Below are positions 50,447-59,185 of a stretch of DNA of 64,000 bases, in pieces. The DNA is from DASPJR01 sp035628505 (GTDB lineage Bacteria; Planctomycetota; SZUA-567; H5-PLA8), in assembly GCA_035628505.1 (NCBI GenBank), contig DASPJR010000164.1:16743-80742 (forward strand), written 5' to 3'. The notes below the pieces were generated by a model. The model made no database searches. It saw only the letters and a list, made by a program, of their open reading frames with translations, and had not been told where the DNA came from. Positions within the stretch are counted from its first letter, which is position 1; each line of letters begins with the position of its first letter. Made by a program: the position numbers and the translations under genes.

Positions 50447-53400
50447 CTATTTGCTCTGCGTTCGCTTGATCTGAACTGTCGCTTCCGTCTCTAATTCAAT
50501 CGTGCCCTTTTCGGCCGCAAAAGTCGCTTTGCCTTTTATCGCTGAACTCTCTTCGAGGCGAATCCCCGATTCGAGCGGCAGCAGCGCGCTGACCTTCATC
50601 GTGTAGTCACTGCTCTGGAATTTCGCGCCCGGCGGCGCGGCTACCGATGCGTTCTTGAAACGCAGCTCCGCCGCAACCTCGATGCATTCGGCATTGTTTA
50701 CTTTTCTTGCTGCAGTCAGCTTGACCGTGCCCGAGGAATCCTCTGGTTTGACCGTCATACCGCTCTTGCCCATTGACGACGCGAGCAGCGCAGGATCGGC
50801 TTTCCAATCTTCCCCGACGCGCGGCTTGTTTTTGGGCTCAAGGGCGACATTCTCGCCGTCCTCCACGACGCCGCTCAGCAGTGGCTTGAGGATCTGCAGA
50901 ATTTCCGGCGGCACATCGGCGCCATCGGCATACTTCAACACCGGCGCGGAGTTCTTCTGTTCGACAAAGAGAAGCTTGCCCGCGCTGATGGGGTTGTCTT
51001 TCTTATCTCCGGCCGTCCTTACGAAGTTCTGAACCGTTACGCTTGCTTTTCTGGGCAGGCCCTGCTCGCTGACTTCGAGAACATCGACGGACGCTTCGAG
51101 TTCTACGTTAAGCGTCACATTCTCGATTTTAGAGCCAGCTTTCACATTGTTGACGAACGTGCCGGTTGAGGTGATCTGATACTTGGTTCCGGCTTTGATC
51201 GGCTGGTCAAATTTGACGTCGAACTCGGGCGTTGAAAGCGGGTCGCTGACGACGGCCTTCAGGATCTGCGCTTTACGCGATTCGTTAATCAACAGCAGGT
51301 CCGGACGCTCGCTGCCGCTGGCGCTGAAAACAGCCACCGGGCCGAGCATGCGCGGCGATTTGGTCACAAAGCGCGGACCGGGCAACAGATCATTGCCTTG
51401 AGCAAAATAGAACTGGCTCTCTTCAATCGTAACAATGAACAGATCGTCCTGGCCGTCCTTGTTGAAATCGCGTGCGAGCAGCCCCGCGCCGAGGCTGAGC
51501 AGCGAAAGCGGCGAGCCCACCGGTGCGAACTTTCCGCCCTTTTCCTCGTATACGATCAGGCGGTTGCCTTTTCCGGAAACCAGCAGGGCCAGCCGCTGCG
51601 GGCCGGAAGCCCCGCCGAGCACCGCTGCGGCCGTAATCAGATCGCCATCGTCGATCTTTGATGCGCTCGCTTCCCCACCCCATTTGCCGTCCTTGGATGC
51701 GACCAGTTGAATGGGCGAACTGGCCAGCGGCAGCACCGCCACGAAGCCGCTTCCCATCTCTGCCGATTTCCACGGGAGCACAAAGCCCCGTCCGCCGACG
51801 CCGCTCAGTGGAACCTTGACGACATCGGAAAATTTCGCTGCATTAAACGTCGTAATCGCCAGCGCGTTGCCTGGCCCCAGCAGCGCCGCTATCGTCATTC
51901 CGCCATTTGCGGGACTGACGGCCAGCGCTACCGGTCCGGCGCCGATGGCCGTATCGATTGACGTGGTCAGTTCGTTCTTCCTCTGCAGGAAGGCTTTAAG
52001 CTTTCCGTGCACCCAATCGGTTGCGAGCAGATCGTCTTCCTTGTCGCCATCCAGGTCGCCGACGTAAATGGCCGACGCGTGCAGTCCGCGCGCAACGTCG
52101 GTGTGCGCAGGCAGCGGAGCATTCTTGCGCTGGACGTAGAGCCGCAAGGCGCCGTCTCGGAAACGCCCGGCGGCAATTACCGTATCGGTTAAATCGTCGC
52201 CGGTAAACTCGCCGGCGCTAAGCACAACGCGTTCATCGGGATTGAGCTTCAAATCCAGCTCGCCGCCGAGTTCATAACCGAACTGGCAGCCGAGGGTGAT
52301 GGGCTTGCTGACTGAAAAGATTTCCTTGTTGTTCTCGGAAGGCTTGATGCCCTTCAACACAAGGTCGAACTTGTACACTTCGCCGCGGCGGAGCGCGTCA
52401 AAGTCGGCGGGCTCGGGTGTCCACGTCAATTGGCCGGTCGCGGGATCGACATTGATGCCGCGAACGTCGCCTTTTACTGAGAATTCCTTCTTGCTTCCCG
52501 GCTCGAGCGCTTCCAGCTTTTCCAATCCCGTCACCGTCGGCGTGTAGGTCCACTTCGCCATAGGCATCACGCGATTGACGGGCTCATTAGCGAACTTCAC
52601 GCCCGATGAATCAAATTTTTCGGTCGGTGTGACCGGTTTGTCTGGAACCTTTTCAGGATCTTTGTTCACCACAGGCGTCTTCTTGCCCGTGATCAAATTC
52701 GAGATCCACACCTTCAGTTCGCGTTTGCCAAAATACAATCCTGCCAGCACCGCCAGAATGACGATTGCCGCGATCGGACCAGCCGCTTTCACTCCACCCC
52801 TGGGCTTGAAGTCGTCAGAGGCGCCCATCCCCGCTGTGGGGGTGATCGATGCCGGCGTGTTCATCGTCGGAACGCCGCCCATAACCGACATGCAGTTGCG
52901 GCAGGTCGCCCGGCCTTCGTGCTGCATCATGTCGGTATCCGGGAAGAAACGCAGACACAATTCGCACTGCGATTGCGCCCCGGAACCTGGTGTGGCTGCT
53001 GCGTGTGAGTTGATCCATTCCCTCAGCCGCTCGGCGCGAGGTCCGTTGGGCGCGACATCAAGGTAGCGCTTATAGCTGCTCTGAGCTTTGTCCTGCGCAC
53101 CTTTCTTTTCCGCGGCCTGCCCCAGGAAGTAGAGCGCTTCCGGATAATCCGGCCGTGTCACCAGTGCCGCTTCCAGCTGTTCGACAGCGCTGTCGAATTG
53201 TTTCTGGCGCAGGTACGTGCGGCCCAGCAGCACGCGGGTGCGTACGTGTCCGGGATCGGCGTTCAGGATCTTGATCGAATCGCGCAGCGCGGCATCCATG
53301 TCGCCGTCCTGGAACTTGGACAGCGCGGCCTTGTAATCGTGATCCAGAGGGGTGACGATCTGCTCATCGTCGGCGACCGTTTCATCCGTTTCGGGCGCGG

Positions 53401-54841
53401 CGCTGGTGCCCTTGATGTGCTGAATCCACTGCGTCATCTTCGCAGCGTCCAGCGCGTCGGGGTAAAGCTTCAGGAACGCTTCATACGCTTCAGCCGCTTC
53501 GACATTGCGTTCAACGGCGCGCAGCGCATAGCCAAGCACATAAAAGCCGGAAGGTTCCTCCGGATCCATCTGGCAGGCTTTCTGCAGCCGCTCAATCGCT
53601 TCGGTGACTTTTTCCTGGCGAATCCACACCTTTGCCAGCCCGATATGCGCTTCGACATTGTTAGGCTCGGCATCTACAGCCTGCTGAAAAAGCCCGGCCG
53701 CTTCGTCGAAACTTCCCTTTTCAAACTGGTCCAGCGCTTTCTCGATCAGCGCAGACGCACTTCCGCCGGCTGCCGCCGGGGCCGCAGGCTTCATTCCGCC
53801 TGGTTTTACGGGCGCTATGCCGCCCGGACGCGGGGCGGCCACTGCCGGCGCAGCCGGTGCAGCAGCTGCCGCGGGTGCTGCGGCGGGCGCGGCCGCCGGT
53901 GCTTTCGCCATGAACCCGGCCGCTGCCGGAGCCGCCGCGGGTGCAGGTGCGGCAGCCGGTGCTGGCACAGGCGCAGCCGGCGACGCAGCGGCCGCGGCTT
54001 CGCCACCGATCTCGCCGAGAGCCGAAATAGGCGCCGCCGTTTCTGTATTCCCGGCAGCCACTTCCCAGGCGGCCATTTTCTTGATCTTGGGCGGCTCAGC
54101 TGCCGCCGGCGCCGGCGCTGCGCCGGGTGCTGGAGGAATCTGCAGCGGAGGAGGCTGCGTGAGATTGTTCTCTTTCAGTACCGTATCGATCCAGCTCTGG
54201 ATGCGCGGCCCCTCTTCAACTTCAGGCTCAAGCTGCAGGAATCGTGTGTAGGAAGCGACGGCATCCAGCGGCCGCTGCATGCGGCGCAGCACGAAGCCGA
54301 GATTATTGTAGGCCTCGGCGTAATTGGCGTCGCAGCGAATGGAGGTATACAGAGCCTGCAGTGCTTCGTCGTAGCGTTCCAGATCGATCAGCACCATGCC
54401 CAGCGAATTGTGCCCGATGGCGAAAGTCGGATCGGCCTGCACGCACTGCTGGTAGGCGGCGAGCGCCTGGTCAATTTCCTGCGCATCGTAGTGGTTGATG
54501 CCGCGCTGCAGATACTGTTCAGCCAGACCGCGGTTGGCTACGACGGGCTTCATAACCGGCTGCTGGGCGATCACGGGTGCGGACGCCGGTGCGGCTGCCG
54601 CGGGGGCAGACGCAATTACCGGCGCAGGCGCTGGTGCGGCCGGAGCGGCTGCTGGAGCCGCAGCGGGCGCGGCAGCGGGTGCAGCAGCAGGCGCAGCCTT
54701 GCCTTTCAGGAATCCCGGGGCGCCGCCGGCTGGCGCGGCCGCTGGAGCTGCCGGCGCTGGAGCAGGCTCGGCCGCAGCAGGCGCGGGAGCAGCCTTTTTT
54801 CCGCCCAGGAATGATGCTTTCGGCTTAGGATCGTCGGCCAT
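50447..54841 (-). CDS. Large TPR protein with zinc-ribbon, one membrane span and FG-GAP-like C-terminus
   Basis: About 1464 residues from ATG 54841 (GGAAG about nine bases upstream; a TTG at 54886 is unlikely). Order: Ala/Pro-rich linker with short GFLKGK and FLGGKK motifs (25-100), TPRs (about 105-210, AEAYNNLGFVLRRMQRPLDA), a second Ala/Pro linker (about 225-355), TPRs (about 360-480 and 503-610), a C-x2-C...C-x2-C zinc ribbon near 618-650 (CELCLRFF and CRNC), a membrane helix near 683-703 (IAAIVILAVLAGLYFG), and an external part with a cadherin-like segment (INVDPATGQLTWTPEP) and FG-GAP-type calcium loops GDLDGDKEDDLL near 928 and RDFNKDGQDDLF near 1123. With no signal peptide, the TPR half should be cytoplasmic and the propeller outside. 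This suggests a link between cytoplasmic complexes and the envelope. It follows pilT by 106 bases. Confidence 0.82.
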   Translation of the reverse strand: MADDPKPKASFLGGKKAAPAPAAAEPAPAPAAPAAAPAGGAPGFLKGKAAPAAAPAAAPAAAPAAAPAAPAPAPVIASAPAAAAPASAPVIAQQPVMKPVVANRGLAEQYLQRGINHYDAQEIDQALAAYQQCVQADPTFAIGHNSLGMVLIDLERYDEALQALYTSIRCDANYAEAYNNLGFVLRRMQRPLDAVASYTRFLQLEPEVEEGPRIQSWIDTVLKENNLTQPPPLQIPPAPGAAPAPAAAEPPKIKKMAAWEVAAGNTETAAPISALGEIGGEAAAAASPAAPVPAPAAAPAPAAAPAAAGFMAKAPAAAPAAAPAAAAAPAAPAVAAPRPGGIAPVKPGGMKPAAPAAAGGSASALIEKALDQFEKGSFDEAAGLFQQAVDAEPNNVEAHIGLAKVWIRQEKVTEAIERLQKACQMDPEEPSGFYVLGYALRAVERNVEAAEAYEAFLKLYPDALDAAKMTQWIQHIKGTSAAPETDETVADDEQIVTPLDHDYKAALSKFQDGDMDAALRDSIKILNADPGHVRTRVLLGRTYLRQKQFDSAVEQLEAALVTRPDYPEALYFLGQAAEKKGAQDKAQSSYKRYLDVAPNGPRAERLREWINSHAAATPGSGAQSQCELCLRFFPDTDMMQHEGRATCRNCMSVMGGVPTMNTPASITPTAGMGASDDFKPRGGVKAAGPIAAIVILAVLAGLYFGKRELKVWISNLITGKKTPVVNKDPEKVPDKPVTPTEKFDSSGVKFANEPVNRVMPMAKWTYTPTVTGLEKLEALEPGSKKEFSVKGDVRGINVDPATGQLTWTPEPADFDALRRGEVYKFDLVLKGIKPSENNKEIFSVSKPITLGCQFGYELGGELDLKLNPDERVVLSAGEFTGDDLTDTVIAAGRFRDGALRLYVQRKNAPLPAHTDVARGLHASAIYVGDLDGDKEDDLLATDWVHGKLKAFLQRKNELTTSIDTAIGAGPVALAVSPANGGMTIAALLGPGNALAITTFNAAKFSDVVKVPLSGVGGRGFVLPWKSAEMGSGFVAVLPLASSPIQLVASKDGKWGGEASASKIDDGDLITAAAVLGGASGPQRLALLVSGKGNRLIVYEEKGGKFAPVGSPLSLLSLGAGLLARDFNKDGQDDLFIVTIEESQFYFAQGNDLLPGPRFVTKSPRMLGPVAVFSASGSERPDLLLINESRKAQILKAVVSDPLSTPEFDVKFDQPIKAGTKYQITSTGTFVNNVKAGSKIENVTLNVELEASVDVLEVSEQGLPRKASVTVQNFVRTAGDKKDNPISAGKLLFVEQKNSAPVLKYADGADVPPEILQILKPLLSGVVEDGENVALEPKNKPRVGEDWKADPALLASSMGKSGMTVKPEDSSGTVKLTAARKVNNAECIEVAAELRFKNASVAAPPGAKFQSSDYTMKVSALLPLESGIRLEESSAIKGKATFAAEKGTIELETEATVQIKRTQSK

Positions 54842-54947
54842 CGCCAGCGCTTCCGGAGTTGCAGGTCCCGCGCCCTGCTTTTTCAACGCTTTGGAAAGCG
54901 AACGCGGGTGCGCTTTCCTTTTTTATTCCGAGCCGCAAATGTTCAGA

Positions 54948-56042
54948 TCAGGCCGGCATTCCGAGATCGACCGTCTTGTTGCATTCCTCTTTGAGGCGCT
55001 TCACTAGATCGTCTTTGTCAACAGCCTTAATGTAAGCTTCTTCCGGCGTCACCAGATCTTTCTTGACGATCTCAATCAGCGAATCATTGAGCGTCTGCAT
55101 GCCCAGTTTCTTGCCGATCGACATCTGCGAGGGGATCTGATAGGTCTTGCCGTCGCGGATCAGCGAGGACATCGCGGAGGTAATAATCAGGATTTCCAGA
55201 GCCGCGATTCGGCCGCCGGCTTTCTTCTTGAGAAGATTCTGCGCGATGACGCCCTTCAGCGAGCTGGAGAGCATCATGCGGATCTGCGACTGGCGGTCTG
55301 CAGGGAACTGATCGATCAGGCGGTCGACGGTGCTCGCCGCTGTGGTCGTGTGCAGCGTACCGAAAACCAAGTGTCCCGTTTCGGCCGTTTCGACTGCAAT
55401 TTCAATCGTTTCCAAGTCTCGCATTTCACCGACGAGCACGATATCCGGCGCTTCGCGCAGAGCGGCCTTGAGGGCGCGTTTGAAGCTCTGCGTGTGCACG
55501 CCGACTTCGCGCTGGTTGATCAGGCAGAGCTTGTTTGGATGCACGAATTCGATCGGATCTTCGATCGTAATGATGTGCGCTTTGCGCTTGCGATTGATCA
55601 GGTCGATCATGGCGCAGAGCGTCGTTGACTTTCCGGAGCCGGTCGGTCCGGTGACGACGACCAGCCCCTTCGAGAGAAAGCACAAATCGGTGATGGCCTT
55701 TGAAAGATTAAGGTCTTCGGCGGTGACGATCTTGTCGGGAATCAAACGGAAGACGCCGCCCATTCCAAGCCGGTTGCGGAAAACGTTGCAGCGGAAGCGG
55801 CCGTAACCTTTCAGCTCGTAGGCAAAGTCGGTATCGTTAATCTTCTTGAACTCTTCCTGGTTGCGTTCAGGCATGATTTCGTAAAGCACGCCTTCAGCGT
55901 CCTCAGGAGAAACTTCGCCGAACTCGTCAAGAGGCGTAATATCACCAGAGATCTTCAAACAGGGCTTGGCGCCAACGGCAATCATCAAGTCCGCGGCTTT
56001 ACGCTCCACCATGGTTTGAAACAGGATGTCAATCTGAGCCAT
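54948..56042 (-). CDS. pilT: Type IV pilus retraction ATPase PilT
   Basis: Hexameric ATPase that drives pilus retraction. The 364-residue chain has the PilT layout: N-terminal PAS-like domain with ADLMIAVGAKP, Walker A GPTGSGKST at 132-140, the Asp box IITIEDPIEFVH near 158, Walker B DIVLVGEMRD near 198, the His box HLVFGTLHTTTA near 222, and the C-terminal SSLIRDGKTYQIPSQM near 288 that corresponds to the AIRNLIRE region of retraction ATPases. GAGAGG about ten bases upstream supports the start. No pilB, pilC or pilin genes adjoin, though a pseudopilin gene lies at 16284-16952. The downstream neighbour is the TPR/FG-GAP membrane protein, which might be related to pilus function, but this is speculation. 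Confidence 0.93.
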   Translation of the reverse strand: MAQIDILFQTMVERKAADLMIAVGAKPCLKISGDITPLDEFGEVSPEDAEGVLYEIMPERNQEEFKKINDTDFAYELKGYGRFRCNVFRNRLGMGGVFRLIPDKIVTAEDLNLSKAITDLCFLSKGLVVVTGPTGSGKSTTLCAMIDLINRKRKAHIITIEDPIEFVHPNKLCLINQREVGVHTQSFKRALKAALREAPDIVLVGEMRDLETIEIAVETAETGHLVFGTLHTTTAASTVDRLIDQFPADRQSQIRMMLSSSLKGVIAQNLLKKKAGGRIAALEILIITSAMSSLIRDGKTYQIPSQMSIGKKLGMQTLNDSLIEIVKKDLVTPEEAYIKAVDKDDLVKRLKEECNKTVDLGMPA

Positions 56043-56177
56043 GCAGTTAGGCCTCTCAGCGAAAAGGTACGTAACGAATCAGTTGCCTGTCAGAATTGTG
56101 CGTCCAGAAGCGTGCTGGTCAAGAGGCTTTCGCGAGCGGGCCACTCCCAATGTGCAATAAACCCGAAATTGACCCAA

Positions 56178-56399
56178 TCAGCCCTTTGCCGGCAGAACAG
56201 CCTCATCCACGAGCAGGTTCGGCAGTCCGTCGGCATCGATCTTGTAAACTCGGCCGCACTGTTTGCACTTCAGCCCGTTTGGTGCCGCCGCCGGGCCCTG
56301 CAGTTCCAGTTCGCCCTTGGCCAGATGCGACTTACCCGGTTCCGGGCGCGTCACGCACCAAGGACACGCAAGCACTTTCAACAGTTCCGCATCGATCAT
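56178..56399 (-). CDS. Trm112-like zinc-binding protein
   Basis: A 73-residue protein of the Trm112/YcaR type: LLKVLACPWC near the start, LKCKQCGRVYKID in the middle and DGLPNLLVDEA at the end. Cys12, Cys15, Cys45 and Cys48 can bind one zinc. In eukaryotes and archaea Trm112 activates methyltransferases; bacterial relatives probably also support partner enzymes. Its start codon overlaps the stop of the upstream flippase-like gene by the four-base ATGA arrangement, so translation is coupled. About 20 extra residues between the Cys pairs (Gly/Ala/Pro) set it apart from the usual 60-residue form. Confidence 0.85.
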   Translation of the reverse strand: MIDAELLKVLACPWCVTRPEPGKSHLAKGELELQGPAAAPNGLKCKQCGRVYKIDADGLPNLLVDEAVLPAKG

Positions 56400-57505
56400 G
56401 CCCGGGTTTCTCCTTTGGCATCGCCGGAAACGGTTTGCGGATCGCTGCCTGAAACCGGAGCCTGCTCCCGTGACGCCAGCCAGGCAATCAGCCCGGGCGA
56501 TTTGGCCATGATCGATGTGGCTTGAACCGCCGTCGCCAGCACCCAGCCGTGCTTGACGTCTGCAATCTTCAGAAAGATCGGATCATATACTGCCTGTCCT
56601 ACTCCGATTCCCGCCGCGGGCGCGAAGGAGACCACGAAATTGCAGATGAACCACGCCACCAGGAACTTTCCGAAACCATGTGTTTCGCCCATGCCGTTGA
56701 CCAGCGCATACCCGCAGATCACTCCGAAGAAATGCACACAAATTGAAAGCAGCCAGCCCAGCAGCAGAATGTGCGGCAGATTGCGGAATTTCTGCAGCGA
56801 GCCGTAAGCGCGGTCGACAGTCTGGCCCAGGGGCATTTTCTTGAGCATAAACTGCATTGGTACGGAGTTGTAGACGCGTCCCGACAGCAGCATGCCGGTC
56901 CCGGTTAGAAAAAAAGCCGGTGCCAGGAACAGCCACTTCAGCAGCGGCTGGATGTCCTTGTCGGCACTCAGCTGCTGATAGTGCAGCAGCGTCATTGCGA
57001 CCATTAACGTCAGCAGACCCAGCAAACCCAGCAAGCGGTCGAGCAGCAGCACACTGACCGCTTCCAGCTTCCTGCCTTTGGGCGTCTCACGCGCAAGGTA
57101 AATAGCCTTAATGGCGTCCCCGCCTACTGACGTGACCATGAACGTGTCGAAGAACGCACCCAGGTACGTCAATCTGAGCGCATTGAGATATTTCAACTGC
57201 ACGCCCTGGGGACGCAGAAGCAGGCGCAGGCGCTGGGCGCCAATGAAAAGCTGGCTTGAAAAAGCGGCCACGGCAATCATCAGCGCAAAGGGTGATTCGA
57301 GAAAAATGCCGTGCAGCTCTTTTTTAGATTCCGCGTTGATCTTCGTCGAAAAAACGTAGTACAGCAGTCCCCCGGCCAGCAGGAGCTTGATAGCCGGCAG
57401 CAGCAATGAGGGCTTTTTCGGCGCGGCAGCCGGCGCCGGGGAACTTTCCTGCGGCCCCGAGCTTGAGGGAGCGCCTGACGTGGGGCCTGATTCGCTTGAA
57501 TTCAT
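56396..57505 (-). CDS. Flippase-like membrane protein, lysylphosphatidylglycerol synthase TM family
   Basis: A 369-residue integral membrane protein with a disordered Ser/Pro/Ala N-terminus (about 1-32) and about eight hydrophobic helices. YLGAFFDTFMVTSVGGDAIK near 112-131 followed by RETPKGRKLEAVSVLLLDR is the hallmark of the UPF0104/LPG synthase transmembrane family. The C-terminal FICNFVVSFAPAAGIGVGQA is also typical. Members move lipid-linked substrates or carry a synthase domain; no synthase domain is fused here. It overlaps the Trm112-like gene by four bases and follows the STAS gene by 18 bases, so the three form an operon. The lipid or acceptor involved is unknown. Confidence 0.82.
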   Translation of the reverse strand: MNSSESGPTSGAPSSSGPQESSPAPAAAPKKPSLLLPAIKLLLAGGLLYYVFSTKINAESKKELHGIFLESPFALMIAVAAFSSQLFIGAQRLRLLLRPQGVQLKYLNALRLTYLGAFFDTFMVTSVGGDAIKAIYLARETPKGRKLEAVSVLLLDRLLGLLGLLTLMVAMTLLHYQQLSADKDIQPLLKWLFLAPAFFLTGTGMLLSGRVYNSVPMQFMLKKMPLGQTVDRAYGSLQKFRNLPHILLLGWLLSICVHFFGVICGYALVNGMGETHGFGKFLVAWFICNFVVSFAPAAGIGVGQAVYDPIFLKIADVKHGWVLATAVQATSIMAKSPGLIAWLASREQAPVSGSDPQTVSGDAKGETRA

Positions 57506-57523
57506 GAGAGCGGCGGGATGCGC

Positions 57524-57907
57524 TTACCTTTTATTGAGCCGCGGATCGGTCGGGGCATTGCGCGGAGCAGAAGCCATGTTGCCGAAACTTTCCGCGGCGA
57601 TGCTGGCGCCGTGATGCAGTTCCATCAGCGCTTCCAGGCCAACCATGCGCAGAAGATTTTTCACGCGATCGTTGGCTCCAGCCAGTTTCATGACCGCGAC
57701 GTTTTCATAACACATCACATGCATCGTCACCAGCGTGCCGATCTGTATGCTGTAGATGTTCTGAACCTTGCTGACATCTGCGACAAACTTCGTTTCACCC
57801 TCGTCTTTGAGCAAACCTTCGAGTACCTGCGAGGTGCTGCGCGGATCGTTCAGGTCCGCTTCCGTGATCGAGAGAATCACGACGCCGTTTTCTTTTGTGT
57901 ATTCCAT
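57524..57907 (-). CDS. STAS-domain protein (anti-sigma factor antagonist-like)
   Basis: A 127-residue protein with STAS-domain layout: VVILSITEADLNDP as the first strands, KFVADVSKVQNIYSIQIGTLV near 40-60 with Ser53 in the place of the phosphorylatable Ser of SpoIIAA-like proteins, then VAVMKLAGANDRVKNLLRMVGLE and a helix to about 100. A 25-residue polar tail follows. Such proteins release sigma factors from anti-sigma kinases, or act in other switch complexes. No anti-sigma kinase or phosphatase gene is adjacent. It sits between the M24-like gene (25 bases upstream) and the flippase-like gene (18 bases downstream) in the same direction. Confidence 0.78.
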   Translation of the reverse strand: MEYTKENGVVILSITEADLNDPRSTSQVLEGLLKDEGETKFVADVSKVQNIYSIQIGTLVTMHVMCYENVAVMKLAGANDRVKNLLRMVGLEALMELHHGASIAAESFGNMASAPRNAPTDPRLNKR

Positions 57908-57931
57908 TGCAGTGCTCCGGCTCGCTGCTCT

Positions 57932-59080
57932 TCAGCGCAGAAAAATATCCGCTCGCCTGTACGTTTTCCCGTTCCGCTTGACCTCCACTGCCGGCCAGCG
58001 CCGCGTAGGCGCTGAAAGAAACTCCGGGCCAGAGGCTGTCACCAGGATTGTATCTTCACTTTTCGTTCCTGCGATGGAAGGATTCCAGGCAAATGCCTGC
58101 TGCTCCAATACAGGGCGGTCTTCGGTTGGCCGTCCCAGGTAGCTGCGACCCTGGTAGCCCGTCGGTCCGCCCTGGTGATGCAGCTTCCACTCCTGCGCAA
58201 ACCCCTGAGCTTCGTATTCGGCGATTCCGGCGGCGAACACGTCTTTGAGCGGCACGCCGACGCGTGTGGCTGCATTGAATGCCATGTCCACGGAGCAGAC
58301 GGCGTCGTGCTTGCGGCGCAGATCGTCGGGAAGTTTCCGTCCGAAATGAAGCATGCGCGTCACATTGGTGATCAGCCCGCCGCGCTTTCCGCACAGCACG
58401 GCCAGAATGTGTTTTTTGATTTTTTTGTTCTGCGGAATCGGATGACGGAACTTATACGCGCGCTCGTCGGAAGCGACCAGAGAGAGCTGCGGCCGCACGG
58501 AATGATCCCACATGCGTGCGCAGATCAGCCCGGCCAGATGATGTTCCGTGTCGCCCGGCTTGACCTCCGCCAGCGCTTCCTCCATCGCCAGCGAACAGTC
58601 GCGCCCCAGCACGCGATAGCGTTCGACTTCCGTCGGCGTGAGCGCAAAGGTCATCGCAATAAAATCGTCGGTCAGCCGCGCGCCCAGGCCGGAGTCGCTG
58701 GCGAAGACGCGGCCCTGCAGAATTTTCTGGAGTTCATGATCGAGCGCGCCATCCTTAAACCATGGATACGCCGTCAGCTGGATGCGCAGGCCTTTTGTAT
58801 CAGCGAATTCTTCCTCGAGCAGGCGCGGCATCTCGATCGTCGTGGCCAGCACGACGACCTCTTCGGGCGTGACCAGCAGCTGCGCGAAGCCGTTGTCGGA
58901 TCCGAGCACCACGTGATTGTCGCGGCCGCCGGTGGCCCAGGCGAAAAGCGCCTGAGTCGAAAGCAGCACGCCGCCCAGGCCGTGCTGGCGCAGGTAGGCG
59001 CGGATCTTTTTAACTTTTGCGGAAAACTCGTCGTTGCGCGTGGCAGCACGGCCCTGGTTTTTCGTGACGGCTTTCGCCAT
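57932..59080 (-). CDS. M24 (creatinase/aminopeptidase P) family protein lacking most metal ligands
   Basis: A 382-residue protein with the two-domain aminopeptidase P layout: an N-terminal creatinase-like domain (about 20-145) and a C-terminal pita-bread domain (about 150-350). The expected metal ligands are mostly changed: the two Asp positions fall in AVLCGKRGGLITNVTR (Cys230 and Asn239), the first Glu position is Asn333 in AWNPSI, while His301 or His302 in KLHHQGG and Glu342 in SEDTILVT remain. It therefore cannot bind the usual dimetal centre and may be a pseudopeptidase or use another chemistry, as in creatinase. AAAGGAGAGGGG before the ATG is a strong ribosome binding site. It leads the STAS, flippase-like and Trm112-like genes and is 103 bases after accD. 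Confidence 0.8.
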   Translation of the reverse strand: MAKAVTKNQGRAATRNDEFSAKVKKIRAYLRQHGLGGVLLSTQALFAWATGGRDNHVVLGSDNGFAQLLVTPEEVVVLATTIEMPRLLEEEFADTKGLRIQLTAYPWFKDGALDHELQKILQGRVFASDSGLGARLTDDFIAMTFALTPTEVERYRVLGRDCSLAMEEALAEVKPGDTEHHLAGLICARMWDHSVRPQLSLVASDERAYKFRHPIPQNKKIKKHILAVLCGKRGGLITNVTRMLHFGRKLPDDLRRKHDAVCSVDMAFNAATRVGVPLKDVFAAGIAEYEAQGFAQEWKLHHQGGPTGYQGRSYLGRPTEDRPVLEQQAFAWNPSIAGTKSEDTILVTASGPEFLSAPTRRWPAVEVKRNGKTYRRADIFLR

Positions 59081-59103
59081 CGCCCCTCTCCTTTTTAACC
59101 GAT

Positions 59104-59185
59104 CAACACAAAGACACGAAGACTCAAAGAATTACTGACGAAGTGCTTATCCTTTGTGACGTTGTGTCTTGGTGCCTTTGTGTCT
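59104..59185. repeat. Inverted repeat of CACAAAGACAC words
   Basis: The left arm (about 59104-59130) has AACACAAAGACACGAAG and CTCAAAGAA; the right arm (about 59148-59185) has CCTTTGTGACGTTGTGTCTT and GGTGCCTTTGTGTC. The right arm overlaps the accD stop codon region at 59184. The words are the same as in the repeat at 12548-12615. Confidence 0.7.

Noticed and set aside
54569..54770. Tandem Ala/Pro codon repeats that look like a DNA repeat array
   Set aside because: They are low-complexity protein linkers with no constant spacer-repeat structure, so not a CRISPR array.
53198..54814. 538-codon forward frame opposite the TPR/FG-GAP gene
   Set aside because: Arg/Cys/Gly-rich shadow of Ala/Pro-rich codons; no start signal or domain.
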